DNA from: an uncultured Clostridia bacterium | GTDB lineage: Bacteria; Bacillota; Clostridia; Christensenellales; Aristaeellaceae | Direction: 5' to 3' | DNA length: 64,000 bases | Assembly (NCBI GenBank): GCA_946414315.1 | Contig: CAMKNZ010000009.1 | Coordinates: 1-64,000, forward strand | Part shown: piece by piece, positions 48,067 through 55,835 of the stretch | Layout: each line of letters opens with the position of its first letter | Position numbering within the stretch: position 1 is the stretch's first letter | Translations under genes and position numbers: made by a program | Notes under the pieces: generated by a model | The model's input: the letters and a program-made list of their open reading frames with translations, nothing else | What the model was told of the DNA's origin: nothing | Databases searched by the model: none

Positions 48067-48238
48067 GTGTACTTGACCAACAACAAGAAGCATATCACGG
48101 AACGATAGGAAAAACAAGGAGACACAGAAAAGTAAAAGCAGGAAAACAAAGCATGGAAAGCGAATAAAATAATAAAGAGATAAGAGGAACACATTCCTTA
48201 AGACAGCCGTTATAAAAACAGAAGGGGAGGGAGCTTTC

Positions 48239-48889
48239 ATGAAGTATCAGCCGATCATCACCGTAGGGAGACAGTACGGATCCGGCGGCCGCTATGTGGC
48301 CAGACTGCTGGCGGAGAAACTGAACATCCCTTTCTATGACAAGGAACTGCTGGCAGAAGCGTCCCGGGACAGCGGGATCTGCCAGGAACTGCTGGAAAGC
48401 TACGATGAAAAACAGGGGAAGAACCTTCTGTTTTCCCTGATCAGCGGCGCACAGCCCCGGGGAGAAGCCGGGACGATGTATATGGATATGCCGCTGAACC
48501 ACAAGATCTTCCTGGCACAGTTTGACACCATCCGCAGGATTGCAGACGAAGGTCCCTGTATCATCGTCGGCCGCTGCGCGGACTATGTGCTGCGGGATCA
48601 TGAGAACGTCATCAACGTGTTCGTCAAGGCGAGCACTGAAGACAGGATCCAGCGTATTATCAAGTATAACGGCGCAGATCCGGTCAAGGCGGAGGAGATC
48701 CTGCGCAAAGCCGACAAACAGCGCGCCGCCTACTATAACTATTACGCTACCGGTACCTGGGGAGACGTGAACAACTATGACCTGTGCGTCGATACAGGCA
48801 CCCTGGGGATCGAAGGCTGCGTGGATCTGATCTGCAAATGCGTTGAGATCAAGCAAAAACAGGCTGAGGAAGAAGAAAAAGAATGGTAA
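48239..48889 (+). CDS. Cytidylate kinase-like P-loop kinase
   Basis: A 216-residue protein of the cytidylate-kinase-like family. The P-loop is the family variant GRQYGSGGRYVA (11-22), followed by FYDKELLAEASRDSG. The NMP-binding and lid regions follow (IIVGRCADYVL, RIQRIIKYNG). It probably phosphorylates a nucleoside monophosphate or a related small substrate; it is not the main Cmk type. GGGGAGGG precedes the ATG. Its end overlaps the next gene by 7 nt. Confidence 0.85.
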   Translation: MKYQPIITVGRQYGSGGRYVARLLAEKLNIPFYDKELLAEASRDSGICQELLESYDEKQGKNLLFSLISGAQPRGEAGTMYMDMPLNHKIFLAQFDTIRRIADEGPCIIVGRCADYVLRDHENVINVFVKASTEDRIQRIIKYNGADPVKAEEILRKADKQRAAYYNYYATGTWGDVNNYDLCVDTGTLGIEGCVDLICKCVEIKQKQAEEEEKEW

Positions 48890-49653
48890 GACGGATATGC
48901 GCGCTGCTGGCGGTTCTCCTCCTGCTGATAACCGGAAGCAGTCTCGCCGATCTGAAACTGAGAGATAAAACCCCCGCCCAGAAAATGCTCGCAACCTATA
49001 TCGGCAATGTGAACGGATTTTTGGCGGATAACGGGGAAATGGAACTCAATCGGATCTTTGACGAACAGAACAGCGTGGTAGAACTCGGGATCACCAGTTC
49101 GGATGAAGATTTCGAGCCTGATATTGTTGCAGACATTTATATGAGATACGACAGCCTCCATTATCTGGTGCTTCGAGTCAACAGCACAGATCGTTTTCCG
49201 GCTGTTGCCGGCGCTTTTCTGCGTGCGCTGAACCCGAAGACCATGACGCAGGAGGAGTCCCTGAAAACACCGACGGAACGGGCCAAAAAAGCAGCCGCAA
49301 ATCCGAACGATTCCTTTTCGGACCATGAGTTCGATATTTACGCCGAGAAGGAGCAGGAAATCCTGAACGGCGAAAAGCCGCAATCTTTCTATGCCTATTA
49401 CCCGAATCAGTATCACAACGGAGAAAACTGGCTTCAGCTGATGATCATATTCCCGCTGGACGGTTACTGGAATGAGGAATCAGGCGTGATCAACGATGAG
49501 GCCCAGCCCAGAACGCCGGACCGTGACAGCGATCAGGACAAGGAATATGACGGATATTACGCTACAGATGACTATGAGCATCTGAGGGTTTTTACCACAG
49601 CGACGCCCGAACCGGATTCCGCGGCGGCGGAATATAACGAATTCTTCAAATAG
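48883..49653 (+). CDS. Exported protein of unknown function
   Basis: A 256-residue protein with a signal peptide (cleavage near SSLAD, about 22). The mature part is acidic and ends in a Thr/Pro/Glu/Asp-rich tail (TTATPEPDSAAAEY), the same style as other exported proteins in this window. No family is recognised. Its ATG lies inside the end of the kinase-like gene, so it is translationally coupled. Confidence 0.62.
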   Translation: MVRRICALLAVLLLLITGSSLADLKLRDKTPAQKMLATYIGNVNGFLADNGEMELNRIFDEQNSVVELGITSSDEDFEPDIVADIYMRYDSLHYLVLRVNSTDRFPAVAGAFLRALNPKTMTQEESLKTPTERAKKAAANPNDSFSDHEFDIYAEKEQEILNGEKPQSFYAYYPNQYHNGENWLQLMIIFPLDGYWNEESGVINDEAQPRTPDRDSDQDKEYDGYYATDDYEHLRVFTTATPEPDSAAAEYNEFFK

Positions 49654-49748
49654 TTGTTTCTGTGTTGTTTTTTGCCGGCCTGCTTGTATCTCTCTGCCTG
49701 AAGGAATAAAATTCACAGGACAGAGAGTTTTTTGATGAGGAGACAGCC

Positions 49749-50948
49749 ATGAGCAAGATTCAGATGAAAACGCCGCTGGTGGAGATGGACGGGGACGAAA
49801 TGACCCGGATTCTCTGGGCGGAGATTAAAAAAGAACTGCTTGAACCGTTTGTGGACCTGAAAACCGAATACTACGACCTGGGACTGAAACACCGGGACGA
49901 GACCAACGACCAGGTGACGGTGGACAGTGCGAACGCAACGAAAAAATACGGCGTGGCGGTTAAGTGCGCCACGATCACGCCCAACGCGCAGCGGGTGGAG
50001 GAGTATAACCTGAAGGAAATGTGGAAGAGCCCCAACGGCACCATCCGCGCGATCCTGGACGGTACCGTATTCCGCGCACCGATCCAGGTGAATGGCGTGC
50101 ATCCCACCGTCAGGACCTGGAAAAAGCCCATTACGATCGCCCGTCACGCCTATGGCGACGTGTATAAGAATTCGGAGATCCGGGTTCCCGGCGCCGGGAA
50201 GGCGGAACTGGTGTTCACCGGCGCGGACGGGAAAGAAATCCGGCAGACGGTCTTCGATTTCAAAGGCCCCGGAATCATCCAGGGAATCCATAACCTGGAC
50301 AGTTCCATTACATCCTTTGCCCACAGCTGCTTCCAGTATGCGCTGAGCGTGAAGCAGGATCTGTGGTTCTCCACCAAGGATACAATCAGCAAAACCTATG
50401 ACCACCGCTTCAAGGATATCTTTGCGGAGATCTTTGAGAAAGAATATAAAGAAGCTTTTGAAAAAGCCGGCATCACTTATTTCTATACTCTGATCGACGA
50501 CGCAGTGGCGCGGGTGGTCCGCTCTGAAGGCGGGTTTATCTGGGCCTGCAAGAACTATGACGGCGACGTGATGAGTGATATGCTGGCCACGGCTTTCGGT
50601 TCTCTGGCAATGATGACTTCCGTGCTTGTCAGCCCAAACGGACAGTTTGAATATGAAGCGGCCCACGGCACCGTGACCCGCCACTATTACCGCTACCTGA
50701 AAGGCGAGGAGACCAGTACCAACCCGGTAGCCACGATCTTTGCCTGGAGCGGCGCACTGCGCAAGCGCGGCGAGATGGATGATCTGCCGGATCTGCAGAC
50801 CTTTGCCGACAGGCTGGAGAAGGCAACGCTGGACACGATCAACGACGGTGTCATGACCAAGGATCTGGCTTTGCTGTACGAAGGCGAAGCAAAGGCCGTG
50901 AACAGCAAAGAATTCCTGGCTGAGATCCGGAAACGGCTGGAAAAATAA
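49749..50948 (+). CDS. icd: NADP-dependent isocitrate dehydrogenase (eukaryote-type)
   Basis: A 399-residue enzyme of the homodimeric type that begins with the eukaryote-like [15 protein letters not shown] and includes [14 protein letters not shown] and the substrate/metal segments [10 protein letters not shown] and [11 protein letters not shown]. It oxidatively decarboxylates isocitrate to 2-oxoglutarate and NADPH. It lies in the cytosol. GAGGAGAC precedes the ATG. It is monocistronic with a terminator. In an anaerobe it supplies glutamate carbon. Confidence 0.96.
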   Translation: MSKIQMKTPLVEMDGDEMTRILWAEIKKELLEPFVDLKTEYYDLGLKHRDETNDQVTVDSANATKKYGVAVKCATITPNAQRVEEYNLKEMWKSPNGTIRAILDGTVFRAPIQVNGVHPTVRTWKKPITIARHAYGDVYKNSEIRVPGAGKAELVFTGADGKEIRQTVFDFKGPGIIQGIHNLDSSITSFAHSCFQYALSVKQDLWFSTKDTISKTYDHRFKDIFAEIFEKEYKEAFEKAGITYFYTLIDDAVARVVRSEGGFIWACKNYDGDVMSDMLATAFGSLAMMTSVLVSPNGQFEYEAAHGTVTRHYYRYLKGEETSTNPVATIFAWSGALRKRGEMDDLPDLQTFADRLEKATLDTINDGVMTKDLALLYEGEAKAVNSKEFLAEIRKRLEK

Positions 50949-50961
50949 AACGAATCAAACG

Positions 50962-50993
50962 ACAGCGGAGATAACGACTTCTCCGCTGTTTTA
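50962..50993 (+). terminator. Rho-independent terminator of icd
   Basis: ACAGCGGAGA pairs with TCTCCGCTGT around TAACGACT, followed by TTTT. Confidence 0.8.
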
Positions 50994-51006
50994 CTGCGGG
51001 TTGTAC

Positions 51007-51035
51007 TTGACTGACAATACCACTGGGGATATAAT
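51007..51035 (+). promoter_or_regulatory. Consensus promoter of a structured RNA
   Basis: TTGACT (51007-51012), an exact 17-nt spacer and TATAAT (51030-51035) form the best sigma-A promoter in the window. It has no coding gene downstream on its strand before a terminator. Confidence 0.85.
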
Positions 51036-51041
51036 AAAGAC

Positions 51042-51260
51042 AGACATCCTGGGGTTCGCGACAGCTTTTCGGTTTTCCCCACATTTCACAAAATGGAGCC
51101 CGGGTCCAGTGAACGATATGCCATGCCCCCGTTTTTAACGCCAGGGGACGGCAGAAGCGTTCGGCAGGGCACCAGCCTGCTTTACAGAGCGGGTGAAAAA
51201 ACGAGGGCATCGGCTCCCTGGGGTTCAGAAAAAGACCTTCCGCATTACGGAAGGTCTTTT
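51042..51260 (+). ncRNA. Stand-alone structured RNA, unknown class
   Basis: About 220 nt between the consensus promoter at 51007-51035 and a terminator hairpin at 51231-51259. Helices visible by eye: ATCCTGGGG (51046-51054) with CCCTGGGGT (51216-51224) closes the molecule; GGAGCC (51095-51100) with GGCTCC (51212-51217) competes with it; ATGCCC and CGTTTTT (51123-51136) pair with AAAAACG and GGGCAT (51197-51210) as a long inner helix; two hairpins sit inside (ACGC/GCGT and GCAGG/CCTGC). No ribosome site or coding frame is convincing. It does not show the SRP, tmRNA, RNase P or 6S hallmarks that I know. Confidence 0.7.
51231..51260. terminator. Bidirectional terminator of the RNA and the MotAB-like operon
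   Basis: AAAGACCTTCCG pairs with CGGAAGGTCTTT around CATTA, with A-rich and T-rich flanks on the two sides. Confidence 0.85.
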
Positions 51261-51270
51261 CAATACATGC

Positions 51271-51753
51271 TTATTTGCCCAGCGTCAGCTTCGTTGTGAA
51301 AGGAATGCCCCAGAAATAATAGGAGACGGTCGCTTCGCGGACGGAATGCATCGCGCGATCAGTCAGGATTGTTGCAGACAGATCCATCTGTTTTCCGGAA
51401 GGAAGATCATATGCGGATTCTTCTCCGATCTGGAGGACGTCGCCCTGCATCGGGGAGATGCGGATTTCAATCACTTCTGCTTTCAGGAAAGAGTGATTGT
51501 TGAAATGAAGCGTATAGGTCAGGAACTGATACTGGTCCGCTGTGGTCAGGTCGTCATTTGTATAGCGTGTGCCGACGAAGGTCGAAGCGCTGACCTTTGA
51601 TTTCAGATTATCAAAGAAATCAATCTGGGTGATCCCGTCGGTGGCAATGCATTCCCTGAAAGTGATATCCAGTTTCGCGTTCAGATAAAGATATCCCACC
51701 GCAACTACGGCGACAAGCACCAGAATGATTAAGATAATACCAAGGGGTTTCAT
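51271..51753 (-). CDS. Membrane-anchored third component of the MotAB-like operon
   Basis: A 160-residue protein with one N-terminal membrane helix (5-25, GIILIILVLVAVVAVGYLYL) and an extracytoplasmic beta-rich domain (about 30-160) with the alternating pattern of LEA14/WHy-like sandwich domains. The family is not certain. It lies 21 nt downstream of the MotB-like gene on the same strand and before the shared terminator, so it is the third gene of the operon. Having its domain on the outside, next to the wall-binding MotB-like subunit, suggests a partner role, which is inference. Confidence 0.68.
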   Translation of the reverse strand: MKPLGIILIILVLVAVVAVGYLYLNAKLDITFRECIATDGITQIDFFDNLKSKVSASTFVGTRYTNDDLTTADQYQFLTYTLHFNNHSFLKAEVIEIRISPMQGDVLQIGEESAYDLPSGKQMDLSATILTDRAMHSVREATVSYYFWGIPFTTKLTLGK

Positions 51754-51774
51754 AATGCCAACTCCTTAAGATCA

Positions 51775-52728
51775 TTACTGGCCGGAGAGAATCTGGTTCA
51801 TTTCCTCGATCATTTCCGAATCCTTCAGACTGAACTTGAATTCCACCCGGCGGGAGGCGCTTTTGTCTTCCACGCCGTCCACATAAACCGGATCGGATTC
51901 GCTGCGTCCGGTTGCGGTCATGATTTCCTGCAGCTTGGCTTTCTGGGCGGAGGTGAGGGAAGGCATATTCAGGCAGTACAGCGAAACCTGCAGCGCGCGG
52001 TTCTGGCTCAGCTTCAGGTTGGATTCATAGGAACCGTCCGTATCTGTGTGGCCTTCGATGATGATTTCGCCGAGATAATCCGCATACTCGGGCCGCAGCA
52101 GCACATCCAGGTAGACGGGGATAAAGCTGTTCAGCAGTTCCTGACCTTCCGGCCGGATGGTGGAACTCCCTGTTTCGAACAGGACGGAACTGTCCAGTTT
52201 GATATCGCCGCTGTTCGGATCCACCGCAGCTTTCAGGTTGGCGGCGGAAAGTGTGCTGGACAAATCCTGGATCATCGTGGACCGGATGCCGATCAGCTTG
52301 TCAATCCGTTCCGCCTGGGTGGCAAGCAGGTCCTTCTGTTCCTGCAGTTTCAGGGTGGCGGCTTCCAGGTCTGCTTCCCTGGCGGAAAGGACGATCTTCA
52401 GATCTGCCAGGGACTTTTCCTGTTCGTCCAGCTTTACTTTCAGATCATCCAGATTACCCTGGATGATAACCAGCGTAGCTTCCTTTTCGTCCAGTTCGTC
52501 CCGGGCCAGCCGCAGGTCGATGGCCTGCTGGTCCAATACGATCTGCTGGTCGTTCAGCTCCTTCGTCTTGGTTTCCAGCATGGTAAAATATTGGTAAAGA
52601 CTGTAGGTGAGGATCAGGACAAAGATGAGCAGCAGGGCGGCCATCATATCCGAATAGCTGATCCAGCTGGCGCCGGTTCCGGAAGAGCCTCTCCCGGCAC
52701 GTCGGTTATGGATACGTTGACGCGCCAT
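51775..52728 (-). CDS. MotB/OmpA-family (ZorB-like) wall-binding stator subunit
   Basis: A 317-residue protein. A short basic N-terminus is followed by one membrane helix with the stator-type Asp (Asp27 in SWISYSDMMAALLLIF), as in MotB and ZorB proton-carrying helices. Residues 55-150 are a long coiled coil built from Leu/Asp/Glu heptads. Residues 170-310 are an OmpA-like peptidoglycan-binding domain with EGHTDTDGS and the N-x-x-L-S-x-x-R-A motif (SNLKLSQNRALQV). Its start is 2 nt after the MotA-like stop. There are no flagellar genes in the window, so this is not a classical flagellar stator. Confidence 0.85.
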   Translation of the reverse strand: MARQRIHNRRAGRGSSGTGASWISYSDMMAALLLIFVLILTYSLYQYFTMLETKTKELNDQQIVLDQQAIDLRLARDELDEKEATLVIIQGNLDDLKVKLDEQEKSLADLKIVLSAREADLEAATLKLQEQKDLLATQAERIDKLIGIRSTMIQDLSSTLSAANLKAAVDPNSGDIKLDSSVLFETGSSTIRPEGQELLNSFIPVYLDVLLRPEYADYLGEIIIEGHTDTDGSYESNLKLSQNRALQVSLYCLNMPSLTSAQKAKLQEIMTATGRSESDPVYVDGVEDKSASRRVEFKFSLKDSEMIEEMNQILSGQ

Positions 52729-52730
52729 GA

Positions 52731-54020
52731 TCAGGCCTCCTCCGACAGACGGGCGAGGGTATCGGAAACGGTTTTCACCTGGTCGTTCAGGCCGGTCATC
52801 AGAGCGCGGATCTCTTCAAGAGTTTTGTCCGCAGAGGAACCGTCGGGAACGGAAAGGCCCTGCATTTTTTCAGTCAGGCCGCTGATCAAAGCCGTCATAT
52901 CCTTGCTCTCCCGGCGCATTTCACCGAGCAGTTCGGCTGCGTTCTTCTCAAAGTTTTCATCCCGGTCGCTGACTTTGTCGATCCGGGTCATATAGCTGTC
53001 AAACTGGTCCAAGGCATGGGAGGTGACCTCCTGCAGGGAACGGGCGTTGCGCACGATGCCTTCCGCGGCGGTAAGGTTTTCACCGGTGGCGGCGGCGGCG
53101 CGAAGCTGGCTCTGTTCCAGGTTGCCCATGGTCTGGGCAAGGGAGGAGAACTGGTTTCCCAGACTCCGGTCCATTTCAGACAGGAAGCGGCTGACGATAT
53201 GGTTGACGCCCTCGATCTGGTTGCGGGTCGTGCCGACGATGAAGCGGTCCATGGACTCGGCCACAGGATTCATGGTCATGGAAATGGAGCGGCTGACGCT
53301 GTCCGCCAGGCGGTCCACCAGTTTGTCGTTGATGCCCTGGAGCATGAAGTTCCGGTCCTGATTCTGGATGATCATCTGGACGTCGTTATCCAGCGGACGG
53401 GACATGGCCAGTTGGGTGAAGGAGGACACAAAGTCATCGATCGCCCGGTAGCTGGAGCCCTGGGAGATCCGGTTGATCATGTTGAAGATTAGGCTGCAGC
53501 TGATACCGGCCACAGAGGTGCCGAAAGCGAATTTCATGCCGCTCAGCAGATCCGGGATGCCCTGGATCAGCTGAGTGGAATCGGCAAAGTTCAGGGAGGA
53601 AAGACCGCGGGACAGGCCCATGAATGTACCCAGGATGCCCAGGGAGGTCAGCAGGCTCGGGATCAGTTCAGCCAGGCCGGCATTACCGGGACCGTGGGTT
53701 ACCGTATCGTCGTTGATATAGTCCTCCACGTTAGTGGGAAGACCGCGGCGGTCCAGCTGTTCCGCGTTCTGGAGGAAACGGAGCCAGCTGCCTTTCAGGC
53801 GCTTGCCGACAAAACGGGCTTCCTGCCAGACGGGTTTCTCCAGCTGCTTGCCGGCATTTTCCTGCAGGCGGGTGATGGCCCGGCGCAGGGCAGCGGTGGT
53901 TCGCCACAGCGGGATCAGACACTTGAACAGACCGATCAGCGTGACAACCGCAATGGCACCGTATACAACATAATCAGCGATGTTCGGAAGGATCGCCGTT
54001 ACTTTCGAAAGATCAGGCAA
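52731..54020 (-). CDS. MotA/TolQ/ExbB-family (ZorA-like) proton-channel subunit with long tail
   Basis: A 429-residue protein. A first helix (about 15-35) is followed by a cytoplasmic loop and by the two channel helices LIPSLLTSLGILGTFMGL (about 118-138) and GMKFAFGTSVAGISCSLIFN (about 163-183), with the conserved Gly/Thr positions of the MotA/TolQ/ExbB fold. A cytoplasmic helical tail of about 240 residues (190-429) with coiled-coil character follows. Such a long tail is the feature of Zorya ZorA and is not found in ExbB. It is the first gene of a minus-strand operon with an extended -10 promoter at 54054-54062 and a terminator upstream. Confidence 0.85.
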   Translation of the reverse strand: MPDLSKVTAILPNIADYVVYGAIAVVTLIGLFKCLIPLWRTTAALRRAITRLQENAGKQLEKPVWQEARFVGKRLKGSWLRFLQNAEQLDRRGLPTNVEDYINDDTVTHGPGNAGLAELIPSLLTSLGILGTFMGLSRGLSSLNFADSTQLIQGIPDLLSGMKFAFGTSVAGISCSLIFNMINRISQGSSYRAIDDFVSSFTQLAMSRPLDNDVQMIIQNQDRNFMLQGINDKLVDRLADSVSRSISMTMNPVAESMDRFIVGTTRNQIEGVNHIVSRFLSEMDRSLGNQFSSLAQTMGNLEQSQLRAAAATGENLTAAEGIVRNARSLQEVTSHALDQFDSYMTRIDKVSDRDENFEKNAAELLGEMRRESKDMTALISGLTEKMQGLSVPDGSSADKTLEEIRALMTGLNDQVKTVSDTLARLSEEA

Positions 54021-54053
54021 GGTATTCGCCTCCCTTTGACAAAGGATGGAGTG

Positions 54054-54082
54054 ATTATATCATAAATGACACAATAATGAAA
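54054..54082 (-). promoter_or_regulatory. Promoter of the MotAB-like operon
   Basis: On the minus strand TGATATAAT forms an extended -10, with a weak -35 (TTTCAT) 17 nt upstream. The ATG of the MotA-like gene lies about 34 nt downstream. Confidence 0.65.
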
Positions 54083-54109
54083 CGATTAAGTAATAAGTAT
54101 TGTTCCGAT

Positions 54110-54137
54110 AAAAAACAGGAAGGCAGACGCCTTCCTG
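54110..54137 (-). terminator. Terminator of the Sir2 gene
   Basis: On the minus strand CAGGAAGGC pairs with GCCTTCCTG around GTCT, followed by six T. It separates Sir2 from the MotAB-like operon. Confidence 0.85.
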
Positions 54138-54152
54138 CAGGAAACAGCGGAA

Positions 54153-54869
54153 TCAGGTAAGTGAAGAGAGGACCTCTCCGACTTTGTCGTGGATGACAAG
54201 GTCACACTGGCTGTCCATGGGGGTTGAATCACGGTTGATCAGCACCAGGTGCTTTCCCCGGAAGTACCGGACCAGACCTGCAGCGGGATAGACCGTGAGG
54301 CTGGTGCCTGCAATGATCATCAGATCCGCCTTGGAGATGGCACTGACCGCGCCGGAAATCACGTCGTTATCCAGACCTTCTTCATACAGCACAACATCCG
54401 GTTTGAGCCGGCCGCCGCAGGAACAGACCGGGATACTGTCTTTGCTGTCGCGGATGTATTCTGCCGGAAAGAACTTGCCGCATTTCATGCAGTAGTTCCG
54501 GTGGACGCTGCCGTGGAGCTCATAGACCTTTTTGCTGCCGGCGGCCTGGTGCAGGCCGTCGATGTTCTGGGTGACCACAGCCAGGAGTCTGCCTTCCTTT
54601 TCCCACTCGGCCAGCTTCAGATGGGCTTTGTTGGGCTTCGCATCCAGGGGCAGCATTTTGTCCCGGTAGAATTTGAAGAATTCTTCGGGCTTCTTCATGA
54701 AAAAGGTATGGGACAGGATGGTTTCAGGCGGATAATCATATTTCTGGTTATACAGGCCGTCCACACTGCGGAAGTCCGGAATACCGCTTTCGGTGGAGAC
54801 ACCGGCACCGCCGAAAAAGACGATCCGGGAACTTTCGTTCACAATTTTCTGAAGTTCTTCGTAGGCCAT
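54153..54869 (-). CDS. cobB: NAD-dependent protein deacylase (sirtuin)
   Basis: A 238-residue class M/U sirtuin of normal single-domain length. The NAD pocket has GGAGVSTESGIPDFRS (about 20-35) and TQNIDGLH, the catalytic His is in YELHGSVH, and the zinc site is YCMKCG with CSCGG. It removes acetyl or acyl groups from Lys using NAD+. The terminator after it argues that it is not part of the MotAB-like operon. The start ATG has GGAGG upstream. Confidence 0.95.
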   Translation of the reverse strand: MAYEELQKIVNESSRIVFFGGAGVSTESGIPDFRSVDGLYNQKYDYPPETILSHTFFMKKPEEFFKFYRDKMLPLDAKPNKAHLKLAEWEKEGRLLAVVTQNIDGLHQAAGSKKVYELHGSVHRNYCMKCGKFFPAEYIRDSKDSIPVCSCGGRLKPDVVLYEEGLDNDVISGAVSAISKADLMIIAGTSLTVYPAAGLVRYFRGKHLVLINRDSTPMDSQCDLVIHDKVGEVLSSLT

Positions 54870-54925
54870 GGGAACCTCCGGTTCATAATTTATTATTCAC
54901 AAATAATGCTGAGATTGTGAAAAGA

Positions 54926-55663
54926 TCACACTTCGGATTCGGGAGCATCGGTCTCGGGAACGGCGGATTCGGATTCGTCAGGTTCCGCCGGCGGTGCTTC
55001 GGGAACAGGGGCAGGATCCGGAGCAGGCGACGGGGCGGGAACGGGGTCGGACTGTATTTCTGCAGCGGTCTTTTTCCGGATTTTCCGCTTGAGAAGCAGA
55101 AAGACAACGATATCCAGCACGGCTTCAACGGTCAGCAGGATGCCGATGACCAGTTCCTTCTTATCTCCGAGGAAAGCCGGATTCAGCAGGGAAATGACAC
55201 CGAGGATGATCGAGAAGGCGGCCAGGATCAGCAGAATCCACCATTTTTCAGCCCCGAGGGATTTCCGGTCAAAGGCGTACTGGATCTTCAGGAAACCGCC
55301 GAAGAGCAGCGCCAGGCCCCAGGCATAGGGCAGGAGATCCTTCAGCGATTCCGGGCTGAAGGCGAGCATGGTGCCGGCGACCAGCAGGATCAGGCCGACG
55401 GCGAGTTTTGCCTCGACAATCCGAGCCATCGGTGTGGACCGGATGTATTCGATGATCAGCCAGCCGCCGTAGATGATCAGCATGGCTGCCAGCACATAGC
55501 CGGTAATTGTCATGGTCAGGTTTTCAAGCAGGATGAGCAGCAGGCCGCTGATCAGGCAAAAGACGATGGGGAACAGCATCGGTCTTCCGATTTTTTCTTT
55601 GCTGCTGTCGGATTCGTTTGGACCCTGAACATGTTCAGACGTATTACGCTTGAAGAATTTCAT
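54926..55663 (-). CDS. DUF308 (HdeD-like) membrane protein with acidic Pro-rich tail
   Basis: A 245-residue protein with six or seven short membrane helices in pairs (about 27-195), the DUF308/HdeD pattern (GYVLAAMLIIYGGWLIIEYI; AWGLALLFGGFLKIQYAFDR). The C-terminal 45 residues are a disordered repeat of Pro, Ala, Asp and Glu (PAPSPAPDPAPVP). The function of the family is unknown; E. coli HdeD is acid-stress linked. It is followed by the Sir2 gene after 57 nt. Confidence 0.82.
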   Translation of the reverse strand: MKFFKRNTSEHVQGPNESDSSKEKIGRPMLFPIVFCLISGLLLILLENLTMTITGYVLAAMLIIYGGWLIIEYIRSTPMARIVEAKLAVGLILLVAGTMLAFSPESLKDLLPYAWGLALLFGGFLKIQYAFDRKSLGAEKWWILLILAAFSIILGVISLLNPAFLGDKKELVIGILLTVEAVLDIVVFLLLKRKIRKKTAAEIQSDPVPAPSPAPDPAPVPEAPPAEPDESESAVPETDAPESEV

Positions 55664-55754
55664 GTATCTGTATCCTCCGCTTTTTCGGTATAGATGATTT
55701 CCACGAATTCATCCAAAAATCCTGCATTTCAGTTGTTCGGAACGGCAGAATCGG

Positions 55755-55783
55755 TTGACACAGGGGGGTACCCATGGTAATAT
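55755..55783 (+). promoter_or_regulatory. Strong promoter of asd
   Basis: TTGACA (55755-55760) and TAATAT (55778-55783) have a 17-nt spacer, with TG one base before the -10 box. Confidence 0.8.
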
Positions 55784-55795
55784 GCTTTGTAATCA

Positions 55796-55815
55796 CGGGC
55801 AGCGCCCGGTTTTTT
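55796..55815 (+). terminator. Short terminator-like hairpin in the asd leader
   Basis: CGGGC-AGC-GCCCG is followed by GTTTTTT, about 8-25 nt downstream of the predicted transcription start and 21 nt before the ATG. It could be an early attenuator or a chance stem. Confidence 0.45.
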
Positions 55816-55835
55816 GCTAGATGGAGGGTACCGCA

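Noticed and set aside
51042-51260. 6S, SRP, tmRNA or RNase P RNA as the identity of the structured RNA
   Set aside because: It lacks the SRP GGAAGCAGC loop, the tmRNA tag frame and tRNA-like end, the RNase P core and the unbranched 6S rod with a central bubble.
51271-54869. A complete Zorya defence system or a Sir2-containing defence operon
   Set aside because: No zorC, zorD or zorE gene is present, and the sirtuin is a standard deacylase separated from the motor genes by a terminator and a promoter.
55664-55835. Lysine riboswitch upstream of asd
   Set aside because: The leader after the promoter is only about 45 nt, far too short for a lysine aptamer.
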